NCBI RefSeq assembly: GCF_964340395.1
Contig: NC_135563.1
Span: 13,002,151-13,066,150, forward strand
DNA: 64,000 nt
Source of the DNA: Glandiceps talaboti
Lineage: Eukaryota; Hemichordata; Enteropneusta; Spengelidae
Reading direction: 5' to 3'
In this document: piece after piece, positions 13,554 through 30,028 of the stretch
How the letters are laid out: each line of letters begins with the position of its first letter
How positions within the stretch are numbered: position 1 is the first letter of the stretch
Program-made: the position numbers and the translations under genes
Notes under the pieces: generated by a model
The model's database searches: none
What the model saw: the letters and a program-made list of their open reading frames with translations, nothing else
What the model was told of the DNA's origin: nothing

Positions 13554-13627
13554 AGTTCTTCTTGATCACAGATCAAAAATATGAGGAGGGTGCCAAACGT
13601 GATGGCAAAGCAGGCTGGACAAGTCGA
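13554..13627 (-). CDS. Candidate exon with a hydrophobic, possibly transmembrane segment
   Basis: In an AT-rich neighbourhood this 74-nt stretch is noticeably GC-richer. It opens after an acceptor-like TTCTATAAG and ends at a donor (GAACT|GTGAGTAA), phase 0 to phase 2. It encodes CPACFAITFGTLLIFLIC followed by DQEE, which reads like one membrane helix followed by charged residues. No partner exon was found, so the call is tentative. Confidence 0.25.
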
Positions 13628-16190
13628 CTTATAGAAGTTATAGGTAAAAGATCATCAAGGAGATACAACAGGAGACTTTCGTATAGTCTGTCCGTATGTT
13701 ATTAAATAGAGACATCGTAACTGGTCTGATATAGATAACAAAAAGTTGTTGGAGCGAAATAAATGGCAGTGAAAAAAAGAAGAAATATGAAAGATGCATG
13801 CTAAAAAATACCTAGGTGCAAATATTATTACAGTGTGTAAATTATTAAGCCCTGCCGAAACTACTTAATAAGAATACTGGTTTACCATTGTGTGATGCGG
13901 TTATAAACTTATGCTAGATCGAATACTTCAACTACATTGTCTTGACGAACATGTACTTTGTGCTGAAGCTAAGAATCATGATTTAAAAGGTGTCACATTT
14001 GAATCAAACTGGCACTTTCTGTAACTGAGCGACAGTTTTCGACTAGCGTCAGAATATGTCATAGCTTAGACAACTACAATAATGGTCTGAGGTTATAGTG
14101 ACAGTTTTAGATCATGCATGTATTTGAATTCCCAGTGGGGGGCATCTCTACCAATTATTTGATATGATTCAATGTGCTTAGCAGTTATAACACAACCTAA
14201 GTATAAAATATCAATCTGAGACAATAGTAACCACCAAAGACCATATAGAGTTAGACTGTGTCCCTTTAATACACATCCTCAGCAGCTATGCTATGTAGCA
14301 CTGGAGTTTGACGTATGAAATGAAAGCTGTTTTTGAAGAGGAGTTAAGCCTGCATATGTCAAGTTTTTTGTTTCAAATTCTATAGTCGGGGTGATGAAAT
14401 CTTTTAATTATAAACTTTATATGACCCTAGAGAGGGGGTTAGTTCATAAACAATGTCTAAATAGGGGATATAATGACGGCTTAACCTTGTAATCAGGTTA
14501 TCCGAAAGCACTGTGTCTACCTACAATATCAACTCAAGTACTAGTAATTTACTGTTGACAGTAACACATACAAACAAGATTTATACGCCACGTAAGTTTA
14601 CATTGGGGTACAAATCGCCCGAAAAATCGCACACATGCTACCAATTCTGACTATCTGATTTCGTGGGGTTACCTTTGTAAGGTTAATTCGACCTCAGACC
14701 ACTAAAAAATTATTTTAGTGGGCTGAGATTCTACATTGTGTATATCTGTCGTGTCGACTTCCTTTCACCGTAGACCTAACTGTTTATAGCAAAGAAATGT
14801 TTGTAGGCTAGAAGATAAATGACACTACACTATCTGATAGCCAATAAAACATTGACGTACCTCTTAATTTTCCCCATCATTACATGTACATGTACTTTGA
14901 CTAATGACAACTAAACTGCTGATCTGAAGTGTTCGTCTAACCATGGATGTTACTAGTGAACCAACTAACGTATTTCGGTATTTGGCTTCGTTGATGCTCC
15001 TTCGTTATTGACAAACACGCCAATGATTTTACTTTTGTGTTAGCGGTGTGTTATGTATGTTTATATTTCTATCAGAACATTTCGACTATTAGACATGTCG
15101 TTGGTGTGGGGTGACGGTAAACTTGTCCAGCAATGAGCCGAGGGCAAGGTTGTCCACTAAAGTCTACAAGTAAACACAACGCCATTTACATGTTGTGCAA
15201 ATCTTTACATAACATCGTCACATCTCTTTCTCATGGGAAAGAAAATACTGCCATCCATAAAACTGACCGAATAGCTTCAAATTAACCGACAGACACAGTA
15301 CAGGCTGTGGCACTGGTGCCACAGTAGAGCTACAGCTCAGAGCTTTCTAGAAATGATTACTGTAGTGTTACTGACCGGTACATCGACACACCTCGGTGTA
15401 TGTTTTACTAGTTTAAATAATTTATTCTCTGACTGATCTTTCCACGGTGCACAGATTCAAACTTACGCAGATTGCTTCACGTTTACGTTTGTTTTAAATT
15501 TATTGGTCCAGTTGCTGTTTGTTTGGTTGTTTGTTTGGTTGTTTGGTTGGGTGGTTGTGAAGTAGGGCCGTGCAGCCGAGAATAGAGAAAAGTAAACTCA
15601 CTGAGATCAGTATAAATAACAGAAACCCAGAATAGAAGAAATGCTCTTTCGGTGTTTTTCTTGGTACTATAAATAGCTAGCTAGTACAATGAACTATAGA
15701 TAACAACAAGCCTCCATTGTCTTCGTCAGTTTTGACACTATGTTGTCTGAAGACATCATACAAATAGATCTTTTGTGAAAAAGAATGAGTTTGTGTGTTT
15801 AACCATAGAAATAGACAGGAGAGAAGAAACGGAACACGGTATAACGTACTGTCTCTATAACAAAATGACTTACGCTATGTGTAGGGTGTTTTTCATCAAT
15901 ACATATATTTGTAATTCAAAATGAGATTTCCAACCTAGAAGTAAATTAGTTGACATTCGCTTGATCCCAAGATGTCGATATTAACTTTTGAGTCACGGTA
16001 TTTAAAGTATGTGGGACTTTCGATTCACAATTATCCAGTTATGGTTACATCGTCTTTGATGGCTAGTTACTATAAACACGAGAGTTATGTCAAACAATAC
16101 TAACATTTGCCATTTCTCTTGACAACGCCTCGGTCCACTATAGAAATAAAGTGGTCTGAGATCAATAATGATAATAATTATAAAATAGTA
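13628..16190. other. Gene-free interval
   Basis: No exon-like frame with splice sites. It contains an imperfect CTCAGACCACTA hairpin at 14693-14727 and a further half-site pair at 16134-16163. Confidence 0.5.
14693..14727. repeat. Imperfect hairpin of the CTCAGACCACTA motif
   Basis: CTCAGACCACTAAAA at 14693 pairs with TTTTAGTGGGCTGAG ending at 14727, a 15-bp arm with one mismatch around a short A/T loop. This is the most complete copy of the motif in the window and resembles a collapsed pair of terminal inverted repeats. Confidence 0.5.
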
Positions 16191-16196
16191 TATAGA

Positions 16197-16247
<51 letters not shown>

Positions 16248-16530
16248 CTACTGCATTTACCAATACTCCAAACATACAGTCACGAGCAAGTACATACATA
16301 CATACATACATACATACATACATACATACATACATACATACATACATACATACATACATACATACATACATACATACATACATACATACATACATACATA
16401 CATACATACATACATACATACATACATACTGTATGTATGTATGTATGTATGTATGTATGTATGTATGTACGTACGTACGTACGTACGTACGTACGTATGT
16501 ATGTATGTATGTATGTATGTATGTATGTAT
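16197..16530. repeat. (TAA)n followed by inverted (CATA)n / (TATG)n with a (TACG)n core
   Basis: (TAA)n at 16197-16243 is followed by (CATA)n from about 16291 to 16428, which switches at ACTGTATG to (TATG)n to 16530, interrupted by (TACG)n at about 16467-16497. The two halves are complementary, so the single strand could fold into a very long hairpin. Confidence 0.95.
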
Positions 16531-18433
16531 GTTACATGTATATATCGTGTTGACTACAGTGACATTGTACTAAAGTGACCGATCTGTGATGCCTGTTAGC
16601 CTGAGGTAAATTGATCGATCTGTAGTGCTTGCCAGGACTATTGTTTATTCAAGGAATGAAAATGTTTGACACGGAGACTGGGAAATCATTGTGTGACATA
16701 ACTTAAGAGAATGGAGTAAATCGGAATCCACTGATTAGATGCTATATCTACAGGGTTATAAGTGCATTGATAGTCAATTCGGTCGTACAGGTAAATGTAC
16801 GTACAAGCCACGTTTGAACTTCAAACAGTATCTTAATAATCTTACAAGTACATAGCCAGGTATTTTAGGTATTTTTCGAAGTCTAGACTGCCATTAACTA
16901 CTTGTCATTTGACTGCATACAAACGCCACTTTGCGTCTGTAAATATTTAATTTCAAGGTTTGATCTTTCTCGTGTTACTTCCAAATTTGATTACATGTAT
17001 TTGCTTGAGAATTCTGCTAAATAAACGATATATCAAATTCAGTGGTGGATTTGCAATTATAGTTATCCCTCTCACATGCTGCTATGTAATGGCTGCCAGT
17101 CGCATATGTCGGAAAAAACAGAATATTAAAAAAACAACGAACCTTTTTGAAAAAAAATTGATAGCGACTGTATAAATCGAACAATTTTGATAAGGCCACA
17201 TATCATTTGAACGTAAGTATTACTTGAAAGCTTGGAGAGGTTGAATCTAATTACTTTTGTATCACGAAAGCAAACACTTCGTCCTTGCATAGGTTATTAG
17301 AATGTGAATAAATCAATTATTGTCTGCCTACTTGCATAACTGTGTAAACCCAAATTTTCATATAACTGTCTTAAACTAACATACATTATCTTGGAAAACA
17401 AACAGAGGATTCGTTAAAACTCCGTCTGAGTCAGAGCTTCTTGTTTCCGACGATGTAGGGCATGTTAGTATCGTTGCCATGGGTTACCAGCAGCTGGATG
17501 ACACTTACGTGACCTCGGCCTCTGAGCAATTGTGTGTAACCATGAACTAATGTACAGTGTTGTTAATCACTGACACATGGATTCATCGTTTAATGTTATC
17601 GTCAGTTTTTGAATAAATGTGATGTGAACTTGCCTAGAAACGAAGACAACCTCATACAAAGAAAGAACGTCACTAGAATCAATTAGGGATATTTTCCAAC
17701 ATATCTCTACGTATAAATACTGATATCACGTGACCTTGATTACCAAGTTTGTGATTCTGTTTTCCAGTAATAATAGCTGCCCATTAAAATATTTTACTAC
17801 TTATTGTAGTTTTACAACACTAAATTCAATGACAGGAAATCACGCTGAAAGCACATCCTTTGTTCTCTGTAGTTATTTTAAAATATGACTACATTTAAAT
17901 ACATTTTGATATCACAATATAATACCTTGAGATGGAATTAAATAATCAGCTATATATAACATTCAATGAAAATGTCAAAGCCGTTAACATTTAGAAAACA
18001 CTAGAACCTCGCAACCGTATGAACGAGTAAACGATGGCAATTTCTTCATATATTAATGTATGAAGGAAGAAATCTCAGCTCCTTTGACTGAAGCTGTTAG
18101 GGTTAATATTTAATGTGGTTGGCGGGAAACGCGGTATTGCGAGTCATTCATAACACTTTCCCATCATTAATCTTTTAGATTGTTTTCAGTTTACCGGATG
18201 AAATACAGTAGTACACGGCACTGTGGCTGTATGTGCGAGTACTACAATATGGTCAAAGTTAGAATAGAATGAGTCGTGGTTCGTAACACACTACGTCACA
18301 AGTTGATATTTGTATTTCAAACTTCTTTGCAGTACTATAATTTCAGACAGTTTAAGACTTTCCCATCCGGGTTCCCATCCAGTTATTTAATTGCGACCGG
18401 TGTTTTAGGATTGACTAGCCACCGAGTTTAGGT

Positions 18434-18552
18434 ACTGACTGACTGACTGACTGACTGACTGACTGACTAACTAACTGACTAACTGGCTGAGTGAATGACT
18501 GACTGACTGACTGACTGACTGAATGACTGACTGACTGACTGACTAACTAACT
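18434..18552. repeat. (GACT)n tetranucleotide repeat with GACTAACT variants
   Basis: Two blocks of (GACT)n separated by diverged units (ACTAACT, GGCTGAGTGAAT). Confidence 0.95.
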
Positions 18553-18646
18553 AAGTACCTAATTACAAAATTAAATGACTTATATTTATCAATTACACAT
18601 GTAATTGATTATGACCAACTGACATTATGGTTGATAGACAGACAGA

Positions 18647-18649
<3 letters not shown>

Positions 18650-18690
<41 letters not shown>
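18650..18690. repeat. (CA)n microsatellite
   Basis: About 20 uninterrupted CA units. Confidence 0.95.
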
Positions 18691-18692
<2 letters not shown>

Positions 18693-21600
18693 GACAGATT
18701 TCATAAATATACTGCTTATCTATTAGATCAAATGTCATAACTGAAACGAAGTTTGTCGAAAACTGCAAAGTTGATTTATTTGACTATAAGTTCACGTTCT
18801 AGCTACCTTCAATGGGTATTAACGTTGTCATTGACCTTGGATTTGGTACAGACAAGGAAGAAAGTTTCTACCTTGTCTGATGATTTGGGGTAACTTGGTA
18901 TCAAACTGATTGGATGTAGCCTGCTACATTGCTGTCGTATCGATATCTAGTCAATGTTTCAAAATAGTTAGAACGTCAAATCACTAAGACGTGTCTTTAT
19001 ATCTTTTTGTGTTACTCCCCTTTCAAGTCATGTACATACACAATGATATAATCATGGAAGTATCACATACTCCAATGATATAATAATTAAGATATAAAAT
19101 ACCAGCGTGTGTCATACTGTACAACACAGACCGGATAGTATCCATGTTTACAAGTTGTGTTGTTTTGGAATCAATCATGTGTCATCGAAAGGCGAACTGT
19201 GTGGATACTCGGCTATTGTCAGCCCAACGGTATCGAAGCGAGACGTCTTTACCTGTAAAGAATGTAATGTTTAACTTCTGACTCCATAGTCCACACCAAC
19301 AGTGGGACAGGTTTGATACTGTGGCCATGCTGCATAACAATAGCGAAAACGCTTCTACTGATCGACACCTGTTGATTCCCGCTATACACGTAGTTGCTAA
19401 GTGATAACACATATAATAGGGAACAAGCTCAAGACATGGCTTGTTTTATTGCGTAATATATACACCCACAATATCAACCGTGAGCTAGGTACATGATGTG
19501 AGATAACAGTCAATGCAATTTTGGACCCAAGGCCAGGATCCGGACCACTTGATTACTTTCAAAATTTAACCAATTGCGCTGCTGTAGAACTTAAGTCCCC
19601 ATTGGATGCGTACTCGAGGAAATGACAATTTCTTTTTCCTCTTTGGGTGTTAGAATATAAACAAGATTTGGTAACATGTAATTTTACTTACGCCACTTTC
19701 AGCATATGGTTAATCAACTCAGCGTCCGTCGACATTATTTTCTTCTCCTCGGCATGTCTCTTGACGATGCAATACGTCGAAAACAGACATAGTAGTAACG
19801 ATTTCTATGACACCTACTGACAAGCCATGGATCCTTCCGGGAGAATTACTCTTCTGCCATCGACAGATATTACTTTCAACGTACTTGTACTAAAAAAAAA
19901 CGGACACCGTTGTCAGCCCAATTTATCGTAATCTTATCGACGTCCGAAATTTACGTCTGCTAACGATCTGTTTTGAAGCTCGAACACTGGCTAGTATCTT
20001 CACATATTATTGTGTAAACCCTTCGGCAACACGCTTTCCTTTGGTTTTCTCTGCAAACGTTATCCAGGAGGGGATGTTACAATCCGATGATTCGAATCGA
20101 AGTCGAACTTGAAGATCTCTCTTTCCAATGGCTACACTGCATTTGGTGATACCTAGACCTCGTAGCTAGACCCCAAATAAAGTCGTATCTCATAAAATAC
20201 AACACAGAAAGTGAAGGTGAACGCTTCACTGCCCAAAGTCAATTATTTTTCAACGTTCCCTATTGTCTCGTGGTAGTCTATTTCGTATGGGACTTCTGAA
20301 TGAAATGTCGATTTCAATGATCATTCGCATGTAAATGAGTCCACCTAACTGCTCAACGCAGCAAATTGCGCAGAGCGTCAAGTTGCCATGGTCACAATAA
20401 ACTGATCGTATGGGGGCGGAATTCTTTAAAAAACTGAATGTAATTTAGACAGCATCTTCTATGTTGCTCTTCTCAGTTACATGGTCATTTGGAAACACAT
20501 AATGAACTCGCATGTGTTTATTTCATCGAAAGAGATCGCCTGGACTACTAATGGATCGATGTCCGGCGTTTTGCCATTCTTTGAGAAATAGGCAAGTCCG
20601 TCGGTGTCAGCTGCCCCGGATAAGTTATAACCCTGTCAAAGTCGAGCATAGAACCACATATAAGGCACTGAGAAAGGTGAACACAATGTCAATCAGCAGT
20701 GCATGTCAACTTTTGAATACAAATTCTCTCAAAACAAGTTCTGTGCGAGCTTTTATCTGAATATGTGGACACATCCATGGTTAAAAATAATAATAATATT
20801 AAACTAACAGTCAACAAACATCAATTTTTGCATCTCGACTACACCGAGTAACCATTCATAAGCAGAGGTGCTCTTCAAAAGTTGGGTTTTATTTCTATCA
20901 ATGATTTCTGCATGAATGCAATGATCCAAGTGACGTTCTGCATGACTAGATTCAAAACACACTGAGAGTTTTGTTCGTGTGAACGGCGTTACTACGTTTA
21001 GCAAACAACAACCGACGATGGTTGTGTACTGTTTTAGTTCACCACTAAAGGTACGAGTTAAGGGTCACAAGTCGGCCCTATTGTTATATTGTTAGGGAGA
21101 AAGAAATCGGCTGAAATATACTCAAAAGCTTTTACGTGCAGTAATGTTAAATAGTGTGTAAGTTGTAACAATGATATGAGTCAAAAGCCTCCGACCTATC
21201 GTAAGTTGTTCTTTCGTAAGTACTGTGTACAGATCATGTGAATACTGATTCAAGGTCAAAGTGATCTTAACTTTAAATTGCCTCCAAATTTACCACGAAG
21301 TTTCCCGAGATAAGTCGTTGTGACCGGATCATGTCAGTAATATTGAACCCGACAAACCTTACCTGAAAAACCACGTGATTTATGAGATGTGGCAAAAGCA
21401 TTGTCATTTTAACAATGCTTGTGGAAACCATAAATACTAAAAGTTATATGGCAAAACTATGATGATGGATGTACATTTCTACCTTAGAGTCATTATTAAA
21501 TTTGCAATTATAGTGGGCTGAGTTATTAATTAAAATTGGTAATCATATGCATACATCTATAATATGACAAATTAACATGTACAGGGATAAACAATTCAGT

Positions 21601-21865
21601 GGTTATTGAGTCACGTAACCCTGTTTACTTGTGAGCTAAATTTAAATATTTACATGTGAATACTTACTTATATGAATTAATCTTATCACTGTGGTTTAGA
21701 GTGATGTTTTTATATCGTGAATTTAGATAGCGTATCTTTGTATGTATTATTTCCTGTCAAATAAAATTATACTAAACTATAATATTTATATTTATTATGC
21801 AAGACAAGTGATTTTTGTATACGTGTGTTTAGGCATTAACCACCGTGACAGTACGACTGATTGCT

Positions 21866-21895
21866 AGCCGCCATTTTGTACGACTATATATAGGT
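21866..21895. promoter_or_regulatory. Possible promoter elements: YY1-type site and TATA-like run
   Basis: GCCGCCATTTTG at about 21868-21879 matches the YY1 consensus. ACTATATATAGG (about 21884-21895) is TATA-like. Read on plus, they lie about 145 bp upstream of the ATG at 22037 of a candidate first exon. Read on minus, the YY1 site contains an ATGGCGGC start, but that frame stops after 12 codons. Confidence 0.3.
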
Positions 21896-22036
21896 TGTGG
21901 TATATCTGATGATGTATTGACAATTTGTGAATACGATCCAATGACTCGTTGCTGCACTGTCTTCTTTTTTTTCATGCCATGTACGGTGTTTGACTGGTGA
22001 CTGTTCATGGCAGGCGGACGAACTGTGACACAGTGA

Positions 22037-22150
22037 AATGTCACTGAAATTAGAGCATAAAACTAACGCTACTACATTTTCGAAGAATAACAATCCGTTG
22101 TTGGGCCATCTTTTTGGTAAATATACTACTGCTCCAAGTTGGGGTTTACC
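22037..22150 (+). CDS. Candidate first coding exon, unknown protein
   Basis: ATG at 22037 opens 37-38 codons starting MSLKLEHKTNATTFSK, with further text NNNPLLGHLFGKYTTAPSWG, closed by a donor (TTTACC|GTGAGTATA), phase 2. The promoter-like elements at 21866-21895 lie upstream. A phase-compatible acceptor exists at 22749, just inside the next candidate exon. I do not recognise the sequence. Support is only the start, the open frame and the donor. Confidence 0.28.
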
Positions 22151-22684
22151 GTGAGTATATGCTTTCATGCTGATAATACGGCCCTCTACGGTATACCATG
22201 TCTTTTGTTTTGTTTATGTTGTGCGCGTATTCGAACCATATAAAGATCTGCAAGTTCATTCCTGTGTGGTATATCCCTTGTGATTAGGAACTAGCATAGT
22301 CGCATCGTGTGATTGAAGCGGCAATCAGACCAATATTTGACTCTAAACTTGGGGACTTTATTACCTACACCGCAGAAGACCTGGTGCTTGGTAATATAAT
22401 TCCATGCATGCTGGGGATCATCTTCCACGTTTATAACAATTAGTTTTTGCCTTACTTTCTTCAATTTACAAATTATGTTTCCATTCACAATTTGTTCGAA
22501 AAACCCCGGGTTTAATCTCAGACCAATGTGGTGATGTGACGTGACGTCTTTGTGACTCACAATTTGTTGCTATGAATTATTAAATTATTATCTCCGATTT
22601 AATTAAATGTCAAATGTTAAACTTAATTTTGTTGAAACCTTAATTAAAAAGCGCCAAGATGCAATCAATTTGCCTTTTAATTAG

Positions 22685-22885
22685 CTTATGAATGTTCCTA
22701 CGTACCATATATATTTGTTCAACTTGAAAATTCCCGACGATCATTTGAGGCCTTACCCTGTACACACCCGTATCTCATCGATCGGTCGTCGTAACTTCGG
22801 CGTGCTCCTGAAACTCACGATTCAAGCCAATGGACGAAGACTCGGACTGATACGTATTAAAGATACAAACGAGTTTATCACTGAG
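22685..22885 (+). CDS. Candidate exon, faintly hotdog/thioesterase-like
   Basis: A pyrimidine-rich acceptor (TTGCCTTTTAATTAG) ends at 22684, and a strong donor (ACTGAG|GTACGT) follows 22885. The exon is 201 nt, 67 codons, phase 0 on both sides, open in one frame. An alternative acceptor after 22749 gives phase 2. The stretch PVHTRISSIGRRNFGV then LLKLTIQANGRRLGLI resembles the central strands of 4HBT-type hotdog thioesterases (V.TRI..IGR.SF....). That is an impression, not a match I could test. The next exon was not found. Confidence 0.33.
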
Positions 22886-22921
22886 GTACGTCTACAGTGA
22901 TACTGAATATAGTTTTATAAA

Positions 22922-23216
22922 CAACTCTGGCGAACGGTCTACCATGATTCCATATTTGCAACTTCAAGTTCTACATAAAAGTGGTATCTGAAGGAATCCT
23001 TTTGTCGGTTACATGTAAACTTTTCATGGGGCCATAGCTTTATAGCAGTATAAACACATATACGGCGTGTGGCGGCACATCCGCCAAAAGACAACGCACT
23101 CTGCGCGTCAACGCGTCGACGCTAGTTGACGGTAAAGCGCGCGAAAGCCTTGCATTATCACATATCGATTGAGGGCGCTTGACTAAATCTATGATGACAT
23201 TCGATTTGTTTACCAC
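22922..23216. other. Spacer before tRNA, with a CpG-rich patch
   Basis: About 23,060-23,160 is rich in CpG (CGCGTCAACGCGTCGACG, AAAGCGCGCG), unlike the surrounding AT-rich DNA. It could be the 5' flank of the tRNA gene. Confidence 0.4.
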
Positions 23217-23289
23217 GGGGAATTAGCTCACATGGTAGAGCGCTCGCTTAGCATGCGAGAGGTACCGGGATCGATGCCCGGATTCTCCA
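23217..23289 (+). tRNA. tRNA-Ala (AGC)
   Basis: A 73-nt cloverleaf without intron. The acceptor stem GGGGAAT pairs with ATTCTCC (one G-U), with discriminator A. The D arm carries the A box (TTAGCTCACATGGT). The anticodon stem is CTCGC/GCGAG with loop TTAGCAT, giving anticodon AGC at 23250-23252. The T arm is CCGGG/CCCGG with loop ATCGATG, which serves as the B box. The sequence is very close to the metazoan tRNA-Ala-AGC consensus. CCA is not encoded. A pol III terminator TTTT lies at 23295-23298. It is a single copy, with no tRNA cluster in this window. Confidence 0.97.
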
Positions 23290-23294
23290 ATTCC

Positions 23295-23298
23295 TTTT
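23295..23298 (+). terminator. RNA polymerase III T-run terminator
   Basis: TTTT six bases after the tRNA-Ala 3' end, the usual pol III stop signal. Confidence 0.7.
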
Positions 23299-23299
23299 A

Positions 23300-25380
23300 T
23301 CCCACTGCTTTATTTTTCCTTCCCCGATTTTTCGTTTCGTCTTTGTACAATAATATGTTTACATTATTTTTACTCTTCCCTCATCACTTTTATTTGCTTC
23401 CTCGTTTTATATACATACATAATTTTTAAAATTTTCACACAAGTATTGTTCGCCGCATGAACAATGACCACAATAAGTAGCATTTGGCACGTTTCTGAGT
23501 TTACTGTAGACATACATTTAATCATGAAGAACAAACCACTCATATACAAGTAAGAGCGCCTATACATGTAAACATTTACATTCAAAATGTGAAATTCTTA
23601 TATCAGCCATCTCTGAGAGAACACGACTGCTGAAACTACATGGGTCAGGAGCGATAAACAGTTTTTTTCATGATTTCCCGGATTTCTGCTAGTAACGTAA
23701 CTTTATTTCCATATGCTTAAGCATGCATTGGAAATTGGCTTTACATGTGCACTCATAAAAAGAGGTGAATAAAATTGATAAATAAAGATTAATAACACAT
23801 TGGAAAGAAAGTGCAAGTGAAATGTAAAGGCAAGAGACAAAATCAATGTAACACTTCAAAAACATTTAAAAGACACATGACGCTAAAAAGATTTAGCTTT
23901 GATACTCCGGTACACCAACCCAAGGGTAATTGTTTTAAAAATGTATGTGCCGGATGACTAGAATCCTTACTGATGGATGTAGTTTTGGGAATGAATCTGG
24001 ATGATGATAGATTGATTGTATGTATGGATAAGTAAATTCGGTACCGACGATTCTCTGTGCTGTCAAGTGCATTCGACTCACCGTTATGTTGGTGATGTTG
24101 TTAAACCAGATGGTGATGACATACGTTAAAACACTCTCCACGACAGTAAAATTGACTAGAATACTACGACTCATTCCAAATTTCTTTAAACGTCTGAGAA
24201 AATAAAGACGCTGTTGTACTTTCTTTACAAGGTGTTAAGTATTTGTTTGCCGAAACGCCCATTACGTCACTTTCTTGGTTTTCTCTATATTTCAAACAAA
24301 GTTTTAAACATTAACATCATAACTATCATTTCCTCTGATAGGTTTTTCCTATTTCCTGTCGTTATCACTGTCTTACCAGAGTTTATAGCATACATTAATT
24401 AGTACCCAGCTAATCCTAGTAGAACAAACTTACATATCCCAAGATTGTAAAGAGAAAGTTATATCAGAAATCCAGTAACTCATGAAAGAAAGCTGTTTAT
24501 CCCTTCTAATCTCTGTGGTTTATCTTTGCGGGGGTATACCGATGAGGGCGTCCTGACTCGGGAATCTTACAGAGACTAACAGCATTTATAATGTTACACT
24601 AGTTTTGCCTATAATATGTACGTTACAGACTCTACACGAAATGGGGACAAACCTATTATATGTAGCAATGGTTATATGTGTTATACCTTTACATAGTTTG
24701 TACACTTATATTGCATCAAATACTGTGACACCAGTCAACTTCAAATCTGCAAAGCATTTCCGTGATATATAAAGTGTCTAACCACACTGTTTCCCTTTCA
24801 CACCTGTGAGACCTACTCCTCTCCTCACAGAATTAATTATAACCATTGATTCACTGTGTATGGTTGTCAGAGGCGATTCTATGTTCTGATATTATGGAAT
24901 AGCGATGACTGTGATAGGATGTTACAGTAGTAACATCAATGGGATGCCAAAATCACAAAATAATGCAGTTAGATAATACAATAAGTCAAAGGAAAATGTG
25001 ACCATCTATAATGCCATTTTCTAAAATATGGTCTCCCCCGATAACCGATTTGAAAAACCTGAACCCCTGCAATTACCGAAGGTTGGTTCGCAAAGATAAA
25101 ATACATATTGCATACGTCGTGTTCTTTTTTCATACACTAGTATATATACAAAGTCAGTATATGTAAAATGTCTATACTGGAGTAAACAGTGATCAATACA
25201 TATGAATACAAATGTAGAGCGGTGTAAATAACACAGTATCAAGCAAGATACTCAAGAGTCGTTACACAGAGTTTCACACTGTTGCGACCATCAGACGACT
25301 AACGGTATAGATCTATGAAGTTCCAAATTCAAAGTTCAACAATTACATTTCACGTGATATATGGGTGCCACAGTGGATAA
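23300..25380. other. Gene-free interval downstream of the UNC5-like gene
   Basis: No exon-like frame. It must include the 3' UTR and polyadenylation region of the minus-strand gene ending at 25537, but I could not pick a convincing poly-A signal. Confidence 0.45.
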
Positions 25381-25382
25381 TA

Positions 25383-25491
<109 letters not shown>

Positions 25492-25536
25492 GTAAGTTGC
25501 AGTGGGCTTTAACTTCCGCATATCAGAAACTGTCAA

Positions 25537-29273
<3,737 letters not shown>

Positions 29274-29289
29274 CTGGTCGCGGAACAAG

Positions 29290-30028
29290 AAAGATGATTT
29301 TATGTACTGCCACTTTTTTATCTTTTATATTGCAGTCATATACAAAGTATATCGCGCTTTTCTGTTAAAACATTGAAACTTTGGATGAAATAAAGACACG
29401 TTTTTTTTTCAAACGACCAGAGAGATATGTGGGACCACTACGTGTTTCTACAGATGTTCCGGGTTATACATGATACTGTCAAGCTGAAATCAAAAGAAAG
29501 GTTGGAAATTAAACGTTCAACAACATTTAGTATAAGCTTGATACATATGTGCATAATTCGAATAAAATGTATGATGTATGTATAATATATATATACCTCG
29601 ATGGAAAATGGACTCGGACCATGTGGTGTACGGAGGCGAGGGTAGTGGACACTTTTTGAAGTGGGGAAATTTTAGCAGAGAGAGGATACATCAAATAACC
29701 ACGATTAGGACTTGATATTTACTCGTTGACTAGAAAATAAATGAATACACCTTTACTTACATTCCCTGATTTACATTTGTTTTTCCTTCAATAGATCGTT
29801 AACTTTTTTTGAAATATAGCTGCCATTCAGAACCAACAGTCGCCCACAAAGGGAATTTATAGGGAAAAAATGGTGAGGCGGATTTTAATTTATGCTTTGA
29901 AGAGGTCTGCTGTAAACTAGAGAGAGGTATTATGGTAATTAAACAATGCTTGGAGTTTATTCTAGGTGCTCGGTGTAAAGCCTTTGTTCATCTTTAAACA
30001 GAGATTAAAGGGGAACACCGCTCCAGAA
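29290..30028. other. Spacer upstream of the UNC5-like gene
   Basis: No recognised exon. If the gene starts at 29234, its promoter is here, but I could not identify a distinct TATA or initiator. Confidence 0.4.

Larger units (their letters stand above)
16531..21860. other. Gene-free interval
   Basis: About 5.3 kb with no supported exon or RNA gene. Simple repeats lie at 18434-18552 and 18650-18690. Open frames at about 19182-19412 (minus) and 20512-20760 (plus) have no splice support or recognisable motif. Confidence 0.45.

Noticed and set aside
22291-22560. 89-residue minus-strand frame opposite the plus candidate gene
   Set aside because: Open on both strands here and neither has a good acceptor/donor pair. 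The plus frame VIEAAIRPIFDSKLGDF has a stop just upstream. Left uncalled.
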